64,000 bases of DNA, taken from assembly GCF_000382225.1 (NCBI RefSeq), contig NZ_KB907805.1, positions 124,001-188,000 of the forward strand, read 5' to 3'. Position 1 is the first letter of the stretch, and the number at the start of each line of letters is the position of its first letter. The notes under the pieces were generated by a model, which saw nothing but the letters and a program-made list of their open reading frames with translations, was not told the origin of the DNA and searched no databases. Source of the DNA: Hymenobacter aerophilus DSM 13606 (lineage in GTDB: Bacteria > Bacteroidota > Bacteroidia > Cytophagales > Hymenobacteraceae). Positions 8,184-18,161 of this stretch are shown here, piece after piece. The position numbers were made by a program, and so were the translations under genes.

Positions 8184-9206
8184 CTACTCGGCAGCTTCGT
8201 TTTGCTGCTCGGCGGCCAGGAATTCCTCGGCCTTCTCCACCATCTCCGTCGAGCCGATGAAAACGGGGCAGCGCACGTGCGTATCGGTGGGCTCCAGCTC
8301 CAGGGTGCGGCGCCGGCCATTGCTCGATTTGCCGCCGGCCTGCTCCACAATGAACGCCAGCGGGTTGCACTCGTACATGAGCCGCAGCTTGCCGTTGGGC
8401 ACCTTGCTCGTGCCGGGATACATATAGATGCCGCCCTTGAGCAGGTTTCGGTGGAAGTCTGCCACCAGCGAGCCAATGTAGCGGGCCGAGTAGCCTTCCT
8501 CCTTGCAGTAGGCCACAAACGCTTTGGTGCCCTCCGTGAAATACTCCGACGTGCCCTCGTTGATGGAGTACACCTTGCCGGTGGTGGGCGTCTGGATGTT
8601 GGGGTGCGAAAGGAAAAACTCGCCCAGGCTGGGCTCGTAGGTAAAGCCGTTGACGCCGTTGCCGGTCGTGTACACCATCATGGTGCTCGAGCCGTAAATC
8701 ACGTAGCCGGCCGCCACCTGGTGGGTGCCGGTCTGCAGGCAGTCCTGCGCCGTGCCCTCGGTGCCGGTGGGCGACACGCGGCGGTAGATGCTGAAAATGG
8801 TGCCGATGCTCACGTTCACATCGATGTTGCTCGAACCATCGAGCGGGTCGATGGCCACCACGTACTTGCCCTGCACGTTGCCGGTCTGAATCATGTCCTC
8901 ATCTTCCTCGGAGATGATGGTGCACACCTCGCCGCCGTTGCGCAGCGCCCGGATGAAGCGGATGTTGGCAATCACGTCGAGCTTCTGCTGATCTTCGCCC
9001 TGCACGTTGCGGTTGCCGTAGGCGCCGGCAATATCGATGAGGCCCGAGCGGTTGATTTCGCGGTTGACGATTTTGGCCGCCAGCGCAATATCGCGCAGCA
9101 GCTGGCTCAGCTCGCCGGTGGCGTAGGGGAAATCCTCCTGCTTGCGCATGATGAAGCGGTCGAGGGTGGTGCCGACGGGCAGCGCGAGCTTATCGTGATG
9201 ATCCAT
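8184..9206 (-). CDS. fbp: Class I fructose-1,6-bisphosphatase
   Basis: 340 residues. The metal and substrate sites of class I FBPases are present: ISEEDED (98-104) and DPLDGSSN (120-127). The enzyme removes phosphate from C1 of fructose-1,6-bisphosphate, the committed step of gluconeogenesis. It is transcribed alone, away from the aspartate kinase gene, with its own promoter. Confidence 0.95.
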   Translation of the reverse strand: MDHHDKLALPVGTTLDRFIMRKQEDFPYATGELSQLLRDIALAAKIVNREINRSGLIDIAGAYGNRNVQGEDQQKLDVIANIRFIRALRNGGEVCTIISEEDEDMIQTGNVQGKYVVAIDPLDGSSNIDVNVSIGTIFSIYRRVSPTGTEGTAQDCLQTGTHQVAAGYVIYGSSTMMVYTTGNGVNGFTYEPSLGEFFLSHPNIQTPTTGKVYSINEGTSEYFTEGTKAFVAYCKEEGYSARYIGSLVADFHRNLLKGGIYMYPGTSKVPNGKLRLMYECNPLAFIVEQAGGKSSNGRRRTLELEPTDTHVRCPVFIGSTEMVEKAEEFLAAEQQNEAAE

Positions 9207-9246
9207 TAGAAGCGGGTGTGGGAAAATAAGATTCGGGGGGAAAGCT

Positions 9247-9274
9247 CAAAAGTAACCAATTCGGGGCAGCCAAA
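9247..9274 (-). promoter_or_regulatory. Promoter of fbp
   Basis: On the minus strand TTTG (9271-9274), 16 bp, TACTTTTG (9247-9254): both elements match the Bacteroidota consensus. The start codon is 40 bp downstream. Confidence 0.65.
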
Positions 9275-9342
9275 GCGAATCTTCGCCCCGGTATTGCCGG
9301 CCCCGTTTGCCGGGCCGCTGCCGGGAAGCCGCGCGCCGGCCC

Positions 9343-9350
9343 TACATTTG
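9343..9350 (+). promoter_or_regulatory. -7 box of the aspartate kinase gene, leaderless spacing
   Basis: TACATTTG with only 5 bp between its last base and the ATG at 9356. Transcription would begin at the start codon. Confidence 0.5.
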
Positions 9351-9355
9351 GGGCC

Positions 9356-10648
9356 ATGCAGGAGCTGAGTCAGTTGAAAGTGTACAAATTCGGCGGCGCC
9401 TCGGTGAAGGATGCCGCGGCTATCCGCAACCTGGGCCGCATCGTGGCCGAACATGGCCGGCCGGGGCCGCTGGTGATTGTGGTATCGGCCATGGGCAAGA
9501 CCACCAACGCGCTGGAGGCGCTGCTGCAGCGGGCCCACGCCGGCCAGCCCTACGCTGCCGAGCTGACCCGGCTGCGCGACTTCCACGCCGATGTGGCCGC
9601 CGAGCTGGGCCTGCCCGCGGAAGAGTTGCTAAGCGAACTGCTGAACGGGCTGCAAACCCGGCTGCTGGCCGCCGCTGCCGTTTCTGCGGCCGATTTCGAC
9701 CGGCACTACGACCAGGTAGTAAGTTTCGGCGAGTTGCTGGCCACGCGCATCGTAGCCGCGTTTCTGCAGGCCCGCTGGCTCGACTGCCGCCCATTTATCC
9801 GCACCGACGAAACCTGGCGCGAAGGCCGCCTCGACTGGGCCGCCACCGAAGCAGCGTTGCAAACCGCGCTACCGCTGGCAGAACTGGCGCAGGGCCCGCC
9901 GGTAGTCACGCAGGGCTTTGTGGGTGGCACGGCCGGCGGCCTCACCACCACGCTGGGCCGCGAGGGGTCCGACTTCACGGCCGCCATTCTGGCCTACTGC
10001 CTGGGCGCCGGGTCGGTTACCATCTGGAAGGACGTGGCCGGTCTGCTCAACGCCGACCCCAAAATATTCGCCGATACGGTGCGCTACCCGGAAATCAGCT
10101 ACCAGGAAACCATCGAAATGGCCTACTACGGCGCCTCAGTTATTCACCCTAAAACCATCAAGCCGCTGGCTGTGCGCGGTATTCCACTGCTGGTCAAGTC
10201 GTTTCTCGACCCCGCGGCCGAAGGCACCCGCATCCACGACTGCCGCCACGGCTTGCTGGTGCCGGCCTTCATCCGCAAAACCGACCAGTGCCTGGTGTCC
10301 TTTGAGTCCAAGGAGCTGGACTTTATTTCGGAGGAAAACCTGGAGGTGATTTTCGGGGTGCTGGCCCAGGTGCGGCTGAAAATCCGGCTGATGCAGAACT
10401 CGGCCATCAGCTTTTCGGTGTGCACCGACTTTCTGCCCGCCCGCCTCGAACAGCTGCTGGCCCGGCTGCGCGAGCAGTTCACCATCCACTACAACACCGG
10501 CCTGGAGCTCTACACCATCAAAAACTACGACGCCCCCAGCCTGCAGCGCCTGACGGCTGGCCGCGAGCTGCTGCTGGAGCAGCGCACCCGCCAGACGTTT
10601 CAATTCGTGTGCCGGGGCGAGCCTGAACGTAATGAGCTGTCATCCTGA
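9356..10648 (+). CDS. Aspartate kinase
   Basis: 430 residues. N-terminal amino acid kinase domain with KFGGASVKD (about 11-19), FGELLATR and the GREGSDFTA loop, followed by an ACT-like regulatory region (SFESKELDFISEENL ... AISFSVCTDF). It phosphorylates L-aspartate, the first step to lysine, methionine, threonine and isoleucine; no homoserine dehydrogenase is fused. The last three codons (S-S-stop) are read from the start of the REP-like repeat (CTGTCATCCTGA), so the natural C-terminus was probably changed by the repeat. Confidence 0.9.
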   Translation: MQELSQLKVYKFGGASVKDAAAIRNLGRIVAEHGRPGPLVIVVSAMGKTTNALEALLQRAHAGQPYAAELTRLRDFHADVAAELGLPAEELLSELLNGLQTRLLAAAAVSAADFDRHYDQVVSFGELLATRIVAAFLQARWLDCRPFIRTDETWREGRLDWAATEAALQTALPLAELAQGPPVVTQGFVGGTAGGLTTTLGREGSDFTAAILAYCLGAGSVTIWKDVAGLLNADPKIFADTVRYPEISYQETIEMAYYGASVIHPKTIKPLAVRGIPLLVKSFLDPAAEGTRIHDCRHGLLVPAFIRKTDQCLVSFESKELDFISEENLEVIFGVLAQVRLKIRLMQNSAISFSVCTDFLPARLEQLLARLREQFTIHYNTGLELYTIKNYDAPSLQRLTAGRELLLEQRTRQTFQFVCRGEPERNELSS

Positions 10649-10750
10649 GCGCAGCGAAGGACCTTCTTACGGCAGCACTTTATATGTACAGCCATTTCGC
10701 TCATATAAAGTGCTGCCATAAGAAGGTCCTTCGCTGCGCTCAGGATGACA
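10638..10750. repeat. REP-like palindrome, family A
   Basis: Two arms of about 50 bp, nearly perfect reverse complements, beginning TGTCATCCTGAGCGCAGCG and ending CGCTGCGCTCAGGATGACA. It starts inside the end of the aspartate kinase gene and stops one base before the -7 box of the next gene. Other family-A copies: 32764, 37032, 39545 and 63653. Confidence 0.9.
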
Positions 10751-10759
10751 GTATATTTG
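10730..10759 (+). promoter_or_regulatory. Promoter of the enoyl-CoA hydratase gene, half inside a repeat
   Basis: TTCG (10730-10733) inside the repeat arm, 18 bp, then TATATTTG (10752-10759) just outside it. The same geometry recurs at 37024-37053. Confidence 0.5.
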
Positions 10760-10786
10760 CCCTTATTAGCACTCCATACTCTTCCC

Positions 10787-11566
10787 ATGACTCCCGAATT
10801 CATCCTCGTAACGCCCCAGGTGCGGCCCCAGGTGGCCCTGATTCAACTCAACCGCCCCAAGGAGCTCAACGCCCTCAACCTGCAGCTGATGCAGGAAGTA
10901 GCCGCCGCCCTCCAGCAGCTTGACCAGGACCCCGAGGTGCGCGTAATCGTGCTCACGGGCAACGAGCGGGCCTTTGCCGCCGGCGCCGACATCAAGCAGA
11001 TGGCCGGCCGCACCGCCATTGATATGCTGCTGATCGACCAGTTCAGCATCTGGGACCAGATTCGGCGCACCACCAAACCGCTCATTGCGGCCGTGTCGGG
11101 CTTTGCGCTGGGCGGCGGCTGCGAGCTGTGCATGACCTGCGACATGATTGTGGCCTCGGAAACGGCCAAGTTCGGACAGCCCGAAATCCGCATCGGCACC
11201 ATGCCGGGCGCGGGCGGCACCCAGCGCCTCACGCGGGCCATCGGCAAGGCGCGGGCCATGGAAATGGTGCTCACCGGCGAGCCGATGAGCGCCGACGAAG
11301 CCGCCCGCCACGGCCTCGTGAACCGCGTGGTGCCGGTGGGCCAGTACCTGGAGGAAGCCTTCCGGCTGGCCGCCAGCATCGCCAAAATGTCGCCGGTAGC
11401 GGCCCGGCTGGCCAAGGAATCGGTGAACCGCGCCTTCGAAACCCACCTGGATGAGGGCCTGCACTTCGAGCGCAAGAACTTCTATATGACGTTTGCTTCC
11501 GAAGACCAGAAGGAAGGCATGGCCGCTTTCGTGGAGAAACGCCCGGCCGATTTTAAGGGCCGGTAG
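10787..11566 (+). CDS. Enoyl-CoA hydratase/isomerase (crotonase) family
   Basis: 259 residues. Oxyanion-hole and catalytic sites are complete: FAAGADIKQM, the first catalytic Glu in LGGGCEL and the second in GQPEIRIGTMPGAGG. It follows the mitochondrial-type short-chain enoyl-CoA hydratase pattern (hydration of 2-enoyl-CoA in beta-oxidation). The ATG at 10787 is preferred over an in-frame ATG at 10745 that lies within the repeat and ahead of the -7 box. Confidence 0.9.
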   Translation: MTPEFILVTPQVRPQVALIQLNRPKELNALNLQLMQEVAAALQQLDQDPEVRVIVLTGNERAFAAGADIKQMAGRTAIDMLLIDQFSIWDQIRRTTKPLIAAVSGFALGGGCELCMTCDMIVASETAKFGQPEIRIGTMPGAGGTQRLTRAIGKARAMEMVLTGEPMSADEAARHGLVNRVVPVGQYLEEAFRLAASIAKMSPVAARLAKESVNRAFETHLDEGLHFERKNFYMTFASEDQKEGMAAFVEKRPADFKGR

Positions 11567-11570
11567 GTGG

Positions 11571-11820
11571 AGTGATGGGGTGAGGAGGTAATGGGGTGAT
11601 GGGGTGAGGAGGCGGGAAAAGAGACGGGTCATTGCGAGCGGAGCGAAGCAATCCGTTTGCACAAAACGACAAGCCCCAAGAAGCGCGAAGTTCTTAACGC
11701 CAGCACTGACGCCAGGGCTTGACGCATTACAAGGGTTAGCACGTTGCTCCCACGGATTGCTTCGCTTCGCTCGCAATGACACCCCATTCTCCTCTCACCT
11801 CCTCACCCCATCACCCCTCA
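11571..11820. repeat. Nested composite palindrome: 8-bp-unit arms around REP-like family B
   Basis: Outer arms are tandem GTGATGGG/GTGAGGAG units at about 11571-11617 and their complement (CACCTCCTCACCCCATCACC) at about 11794-11818. Inside lies a REP-like palindrome at 11628-11780 with ends GTCATTGCGAGCGGAGCG and its complement CGCTTCGCTCGCAATGAC. This fills the 317-bp gap before the Fur-family gene. No gene is seen in it. Confidence 0.85.
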
Positions 11821-11856
11821 GATGAAACAAATTTTCCTTCGCAACGCTTATAGCCC

Positions 11857-11878
11857 TATCTTTGCGGAGAATCATTCT
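11857..11878 (+). promoter_or_regulatory. -7 box and candidate operator of the Fur-family gene
   Basis: TATCTTTG (11857-11864) is followed after 3 bp by a perfect 5-1-5 inverted repeat AGAAT-c-ATTCT (11868-11878), which would cover the transcription start. Fur/PerR proteins bind inverted repeats of this kind, so self-repression is plausible but not shown. Confidence 0.45.
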
Positions 11879-11883
11879 TATCT

Positions 11884-12372
11884 GTGTCCACTCACCATCA
11901 CCACTCTCATCCGGCCCCGACGCCCGATCAGCTGCAGCAGCAACTGGCTGAGGCCGGGCTGCGGGCTACTCGCCAGCGCCTCCTGATTCTGGAAAGCCTG
12001 CTGGTGCTGCCCGGCCACCCCACCGCCGAGCAGGTGCACCAGCGCGTAACCGGGCAGTTGCCTTCCGTGTCGCTGGGCACTGTGTACAAGGCCCTCGATT
12101 CGTTTGTGGCCGCCGGCCTCACGCGCCGGGTGGCCTCGGCTGAGGGCTCGCGCCGCCGCTACGACGCCGATTGCAGCGAGCACCATCACTTGGTTTGCGC
12201 CGACACGCAGGAAATTATCGACTACTGCGACCCGCAGTTGGATGAGCTGATTCGGGACTTTTTCGCGGCCAAGGCGCTGCCGGGCTTCCAGCCCCACTCC
12301 TTCTCGCTGCACGTAACCGGCAGCCGCGTGGCCGACCCACCCCCCGCCGACTTGGCCCAGCACCCCGCCTGA
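11884..12372 (+). CDS. Fur-family metalloregulator, PerR-like by context
   Basis: 162 residues read from a GTG codon; no ATG is available before the HTH domain. The winged helix (LRATRQRLLILESLL, HPTAEQVHQRV, VSLGTVYKALDSFV) and the metal-site sequence CSEHHHLVCADT are those of the Fur superfamily. The C-terminal CxxC zinc pairs of most Fur/PerR proteins are absent; the N-terminus has a His-rich start (THHHHSH). The next gene, 140 bp downstream, encodes a 2-Cys peroxiredoxin, which supports a PerR-type peroxide sensor. Fur or Zur cannot be excluded. Confidence 0.8.
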   Translation: MSTHHHHSHPAPTPDQLQQQLAEAGLRATRQRLLILESLLVLPGHPTAEQVHQRVTGQLPSVSLGTVYKALDSFVAAGLTRRVASAEGSRRRYDADCSEHHHLVCADTQEIIDYCDPQLDELIRDFFAAKALPGFQPHSFSLHVTGSRVADPPPADLAQHPA

Positions 12373-12512
12373 CACCGACTAGGGCCGGCAACGCTCTTTC
12401 CCCGATTTTGATGGCTGATTTGCTGCCCGCTTGCGGGTGGCGGTCGGCTTACGGACCAGCCGGTCCACTTATCTGTTCAACAATTCACTTTCACCCAATT
12501 TTTTAAAAGCAC

Positions 12513-13151
12513 ATGGCAGTTCTCGTTGGTAAGCGCGCTCCTTCTTTCAAAGCCACCGCCGTTATTGATGGCGAATTCGAGGAGGATTTCTCCCTCGACC
12601 GGTATTTGGGCAAGAAGCACGTTATTTTCTACTTCTACCCCGCCGACTTCACGTTCGTTTGCCCCACCGAAATCATTGCGTTCGAGGAGCGGCTGGCCGA
12701 TTTTGAAGCCAAAGGCGTAGCCGTAGTAGGCTGCTCGACCGATACGCACTTCTCGCACTTCGCCTGGCTGCAGACGCCGCGCGACAACGGCGGCATCGAG
12801 GGCGTAACCTACCCGCTGGTGGCCGACGCCACCAAAACCATTGCCTCCAACTACGACGTACTCGGCGGCCACTACGACTACAACGAAGCCGGCGAAATGA
12901 CTTTCATCGGCTCGCCCCTGGCCTACCGCGGCCTGTTTCTGATTGATAAGGACGGCATCGTGCGCCACCAGGTGGTAAACGACGGCCCGCTGGGTCGCAG
13001 CATCGACGAGGCCATGCGCATGGTGGATGCCCTGCAGTACTTCGAGGAGAAGGGCGAGGTGTGCCCCGCTAACTGGGAGGAAGGCAAGGAGGCCATGCAG
13101 GCCACCCGCGAAGGCGTAGCCAACTACCTCGGCAAGCAAGCCGCCCACTAA
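12513..13151 (+). CDS. Typical 2-Cys peroxiredoxin (AhpC/Prx1)
   Basis: 212 residues. The peroxidatic Cys50 lies in DFTFVCPTE and the resolving Cys184 in GEVCPANW; GGxxDY-like and YF-type C-terminal elements of the sensitive eukaryote-like Prx1 group are partly present (GGHYDY). It reduces hydrogen peroxide and organic peroxides with electrons from thioredoxin or AhpF. The Fur/PerR-type gene is directly upstream in the same direction. The stop codon touches the composite palindrome. Confidence 0.93.
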   Translation: MAVLVGKRAPSFKATAVIDGEFEEDFSLDRYLGKKHVIFYFYPADFTFVCPTEIIAFEERLADFEAKGVAVVGCSTDTHFSHFAWLQTPRDNGGIEGVTYPLVADATKTIASNYDVLGGHYDYNEAGEMTFIGSPLAYRGLFLIDKDGIVRHQVVNDGPLGRSIDEAMRMVDALQYFEEKGEVCPANWEEGKEAMQATREGVANYLGKQAAH

Positions 13152-13281
13152 GTGATTTGGTGAGATGGTGAAATGGTGAGTTGCCGTTTCAAGGGCCTGC
13201 ATGCGCCACCTGCGCCGGTAGAGCCGTTGAACATCAACTCATCATTTCACCACCTCACTATTTCGCCTATTTCACCATCTG
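13152..13281. repeat. Composite palindrome, GTGARATR-unit arms
   Basis: Left arm 13152-13189 (GTGATTTG, GTGAGATG, GTGAAATG, GTGAGTT), right arm 13235-13280, imperfect complement. It begins on the base after the peroxiredoxin stop codon. Confidence 0.8.
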
Positions 13282-13285
13282 CAAA

Positions 13286-13318
13286 GAAGCCTCTGCCTAC
13301 CCGGGCGGGGGCTTTTTG
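13286..13318 (+). terminator. Probable terminator of the peroxiredoxin gene
   Basis: Imperfect stem AGCCTCTGCCTACCC / GGGCGGGGGCT followed by T5. Its T-run also forms the TTTG of the next promoter. Confidence 0.45.
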
Positions 13319-13347
13319 CTGAAAATGGGTTGAAGGGCGTACTTTTG
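13315..13347 (+). promoter_or_regulatory. Promoter of waaA
   Basis: TTTG (13315-13318), 21 bp, TACTTTTG (13340-13347). The box ends on an in-frame GTG at 13347, which therefore cannot be the start codon. Confidence 0.55.
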
Positions 13348-13397
13348 TGGCGGGCTGCTGCAAGCGGCCCCTTTCGTTTGCCTCCCTTCCCACCGTA

Positions 13398-14651
13398 TTG
13401 CGCCTGCTGTATTCTTTTGGTCTGCGTTTGTATGCGCTGCTGCTGCGGCTGCTGAGCCCCTTCGTGCCCAAGGCCGCCGCCTGGACGGCCGGGCGGCGCG
13501 GGCTGCTGGGCCGCGTCCGGGAGGCGTTGCGCCACGAAACTGCGCCGCGGGTGTGGTTCCATTGCGCCTCGCTGGGCGAGTTCGAGCAGGGCCGCCCGCT
13601 GATGGAGGCCTACCGCGCCGAGTACCCCGACCACAAGCTGGTGCTCACCTTCTTCTCGCCCTCGGGCTACGCGGTGCGCCACAACTGGCCGGGCGCCGAT
13701 TACGTGTTCTACCTGCCCCTTGATACGGCCGCCAACGCCCGCGCTTTTCTGGAGGCCGTGCAGCCCCGGCTGGCCGTGTTCGTGAAGTACGAGTTCTGGC
13801 ATTACTTTCTGCGCGAACTGCAGCGGCAAGCCATTCCGGCTATCTGCGTGTCGGCCATTTTCCGGCCCGAGCAGGTGTTTTTCCAGCCCTGGGGCGGTTT
13901 CTTCCGCCGGATTCTGGGCTCCTTCACGCATATTTTCACCCAAAACCAGGCCTCGGCCGACCTGCTGCGCGGGGCCGGCCTGACCCAGGTGAGCGTGGCC
14001 GGCGACACCCGCTTCGATACGGTGGTGCGCACGGCTTCGGCCCCGCCCCGGCCCCTGCCGCTGGTCGAGGCCTTCACCGACGACTGGTGCCCGGTACTGA
14101 TTGTGGGCAGCAGTTGGTCGGAAGATTTGGCCATCCTTGCGCCCCTGCTGCAGAAATATGAACAGGAACTGCGCTTTATTGTGGCCCCGCACGAAATCAG
14201 CGAAGCCAACCTGCGGCGGGTAGAAGCCATGCTGCCCGGCCAGGTACTGCGCTACTCGCAGGCGCAGGCCGCCACCGTGGCCCAGGCCCGGGTGCTGCTG
14301 ATTGACAATGTAGGCCTGCTCAACTCGCTCTACCGCTTCGGCCACTTCGCCTACATCGGCGGCGCGTTCGGCAAGGGCCTGCACAATACGCTCGAAGCCG
14401 CCGCGTTTGGCCTGCCGCTGTTTTTCGGGCCCACCTACCACAAGTTTCAGGAGGCCCAGGATTTGGTAAAGCTGGGCTGCGCCTTCCCCGTAACTTCCTC
14501 CGATGAGCTGCTGAAGGCCTTTGGATTGCTCTACTACCGCGAGGAAGCCCGCCTGCAGGTGCAGGACCAGAGCCTCGACTACGTGCACGACCACAGCGGC
14601 GCCACCCAAAAAATTATGCGCTGGGTGGAAGGTGAGGTGGTGAGATGGTGA
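13398..14651 (+). CDS. waaA: 3-deoxy-D-manno-octulosonic acid (Kdo) transferase
   Basis: About 417 residues, family GT30. The N-terminal half has the membrane-near start (LRLLYSFGLRLYALLLRLL) and WFHCASLGEFEQGRPL, the conserved GE motif; the C-terminal half has VGSSWSEDL, APHEIS, GGAFGKGLHNTLEAA, the donor-site region. It adds Kdo from CMP-Kdo to lipid A precursor at the inner membrane. The start is uncertain: no ATG is present; TTG at 13398 fits the usual family start and lies after the -7 box. A CTG or a later TTG is possible. Confidence 0.88.
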   Translation: MRLLYSFGLRLYALLLRLLSPFVPKAAAWTAGRRGLLGRVREALRHETAPRVWFHCASLGEFEQGRPLMEAYRAEYPDHKLVLTFFSPSGYAVRHNWPGADYVFYLPLDTAANARAFLEAVQPRLAVFVKYEFWHYFLRELQRQAIPAICVSAIFRPEQVFFQPWGGFFRRILGSFTHIFTQNQASADLLRGAGLTQVSVAGDTRFDTVVRTASAPPRPLPLVEAFTDDWCPVLIVGSSWSEDLAILAPLLQKYEQELRFIVAPHEISEANLRRVEAMLPGQVLRYSQAQAATVAQARVLLIDNVGLLNSLYRFGHFAYIGGAFGKGLHNTLEAAAFGLPLFFGPTYHKFQEAQDLVKLGCAFPVTSSDELLKAFGLLYYREEARLQVQDQSLDYVHDHSGATQKIMRWVEGEVVRW

Positions 14652-14836
14652 AATGGTGAGTTTGACGTTCAGGAGCCCTAGCATCCTGCGCTTGCGAAAG
14701 GCCTTATCCCGCAAGCACGACAGGCGTCCCAACGACTCATTCGCACTCTCATCGTCCGCCCGTGACAAGGCCTCTCGCAAGCTCAGGAAAATAGGTTATC
14801 AAACTCCTCACTTCACCAAATCACTATTTCGCCTCA
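14631..14836. repeat. Nested composite palindrome, GTGARATR-unit arms
   Basis: Outer arms of GTGAGGTG/GTGAGATG/GTGAAATG units (14631-14662) against CTCACTTCACC AAATCACTATTTC-type sequence (about 14805-14836). Inside lies a second inverted repeat, TCCTGCGCTTGCGAAAGGCC (14690-14709) against its near complement at 14766-14787. The left arm overlaps the end of waaA. Confidence 0.75.
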
Positions 14837-14838
14837 AC

Positions 14839-15765
14839 ATGACCGGAACCATTGTTAGATCAACGGGCTCGTGGTACGTGGTGCGCGAAGTCAGCACCGG
14901 CAAGTTTCACCACTGCCGGCTGCGGGGCAAGTTCAAAAACCAGGGCCTGAAGGTGAGCAACCCGCTGGCCGTAGGCGATGAGGTGGAGTTTACGGTGGAA
15001 GAGCAAACCGAAGGCGCGGGCGTAATCCACCATATTGCGCCGCGCCGCAACTACATCATCCGCCGCTCGGTGCACAAAACCGAGCACGCCCACATCGTGG
15101 CCGCCAACCTCGACCAGGCCCTGCTGGTGGTTACGCTGGCCTCACCGGCTACCTCGTTTGGGTTCATTGATAGGTTTCTGGTGACGGCCGAGGCCTACCA
15201 TATTCCGGTGCGGCTGCTGTTCAACAAAACCGACCTCTACGACGACGACCTGAACGACTACCAGGGCCAGATTCAGGGCCTCTATGAAAGCCTGGGCTAC
15301 CCCGGCCTGCGCTGCTCGGCCCTCACCGGCGAGGGCCTGGCCGACATCGACGCCCTGCTCGACGGCCGCGTGTCGCTGCTCTCGGGCCATTCGGGCGTGG
15401 GCAAGAGCACGCTCATCAACGCCCTAGTGCCCGACCTCGACCTGAAAACGGCCGAAATCAGCCAGTTCTCCGACAAAGGCGTGCACACCACCACTTTCGC
15501 CGAAATGCTCGAAGTGCGCCCCGGCACCTACCTCATCGACACGCCCGGCATCAAGGAGCTGGGCCTCGTGGATATGAAGGCGGGCGAGCTGGCCCACTAC
15601 TTCCCCGAAATGCGCGCCCTGCTCAACCAGTGCCGCTACCACAACTGCCAGCACCTGCACGAGCCCGGTTGCGCCGTCCGCGAAGCCGTGGACAAGGGCC
15701 GCATTGCCCTGCCCCGCTACGACAGCTACGTGAGCATGCAACAGGGCGAAGACAACAGGAAATGA
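14839..15765 (+). CDS. rsgA: Small-subunit ribosome-assembly GTPase RsgA
   Basis: 308 residues in the circularly permuted order of this family: OB-fold N-terminus, G4 NKTD (129-132), G5 SALTGEG (160-166), G1 GHSGVGKST (183-191), G3 DTPGIKE (234-240), then the zinc-binding C-terminal CRYHNCQHLHEPGC. RsgA checks 30S subunit maturation. The ATG at 14839 lies 2 bp past the palindrome; an upstream in-frame start would lie within it. Confidence 0.95.
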   Translation: MTGTIVRSTGSWYVVREVSTGKFHHCRLRGKFKNQGLKVSNPLAVGDEVEFTVEEQTEGAGVIHHIAPRRNYIIRRSVHKTEHAHIVAANLDQALLVVTLASPATSFGFIDRFLVTAEAYHIPVRLLFNKTDLYDDDLNDYQGQIQGLYESLGYPGLRCSALTGEGLADIDALLDGRVSLLSGHSGVGKSTLINALVPDLDLKTAEISQFSDKGVHTTTFAEMLEVRPGTYLIDTPGIKELGLVDMKAGELAHYFPEMRALLNQCRYHNCQHLHEPGCAVREAVDKGRIALPRYDSYVSMQQGEDNRK

Positions 15766-15771
15766 GTTCTT

Positions 15772-15935
15772 TGAGCTGTTAGCTGAGAGCTTACAGCTGT
15801 TAGCCACCGTTCTGCTAAAGCCGCTTGTTTTGGCCTCATCCACCAACAAAAAGCGCCAACCCGCAGTGGGTTGGCGCTTTTTATTTTGAACTTGCAGAAC
15901 GAAAGCTGTCAGCTAATAGCTATAAGCTAACAGCT
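15772..15935. repeat. Palindrome with AGCTGTTAGCTG-type arms around a terminator
   Basis: Left arm 15772-15806 (GAGCTGTTAGCTGAGAGCTTACAGC type units) and right arm 15904-15935 (GCTGTCAGCTAATAGC units) are complementary. Between them lies the bidirectional terminator. It separates the convergent rsgA and gyrB genes. Confidence 0.75.
15848..15887. terminator. Bidirectional terminator between rsgA and gyrB
   Basis: Stem AAAAAGCGCCAACCC / GGGTTGGCGCTTTTT with a 4-6 base loop, placed inside the palindrome at 15772-15935. Confidence 0.85.
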
Positions 15936-15941
15936 CAAAAA

Positions 15942-18143
<2,202 letters not shown>

Positions 18144-18161
18144 TCAATTTGGCGGCCGGCT

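Noticed and set aside
10684..10923. Short open frames within REP-like repeats
   Set aside because: They recur with the repeat in both directions (for example reading VILSAAKDL) and are typical spurious frames from these palindromes.
12453..12466. Small inverted repeat GGACC-agcc-GGTCC ahead of the peroxiredoxin gene
   Set aside because: Too short to call an operator or attenuator; does not resemble the candidate operator at 11868.
13347..13349. GTG start for waaA
   Set aside because: It overlaps the last base of the -7 box TACTTTTG and would lie upstream of the transcription start.
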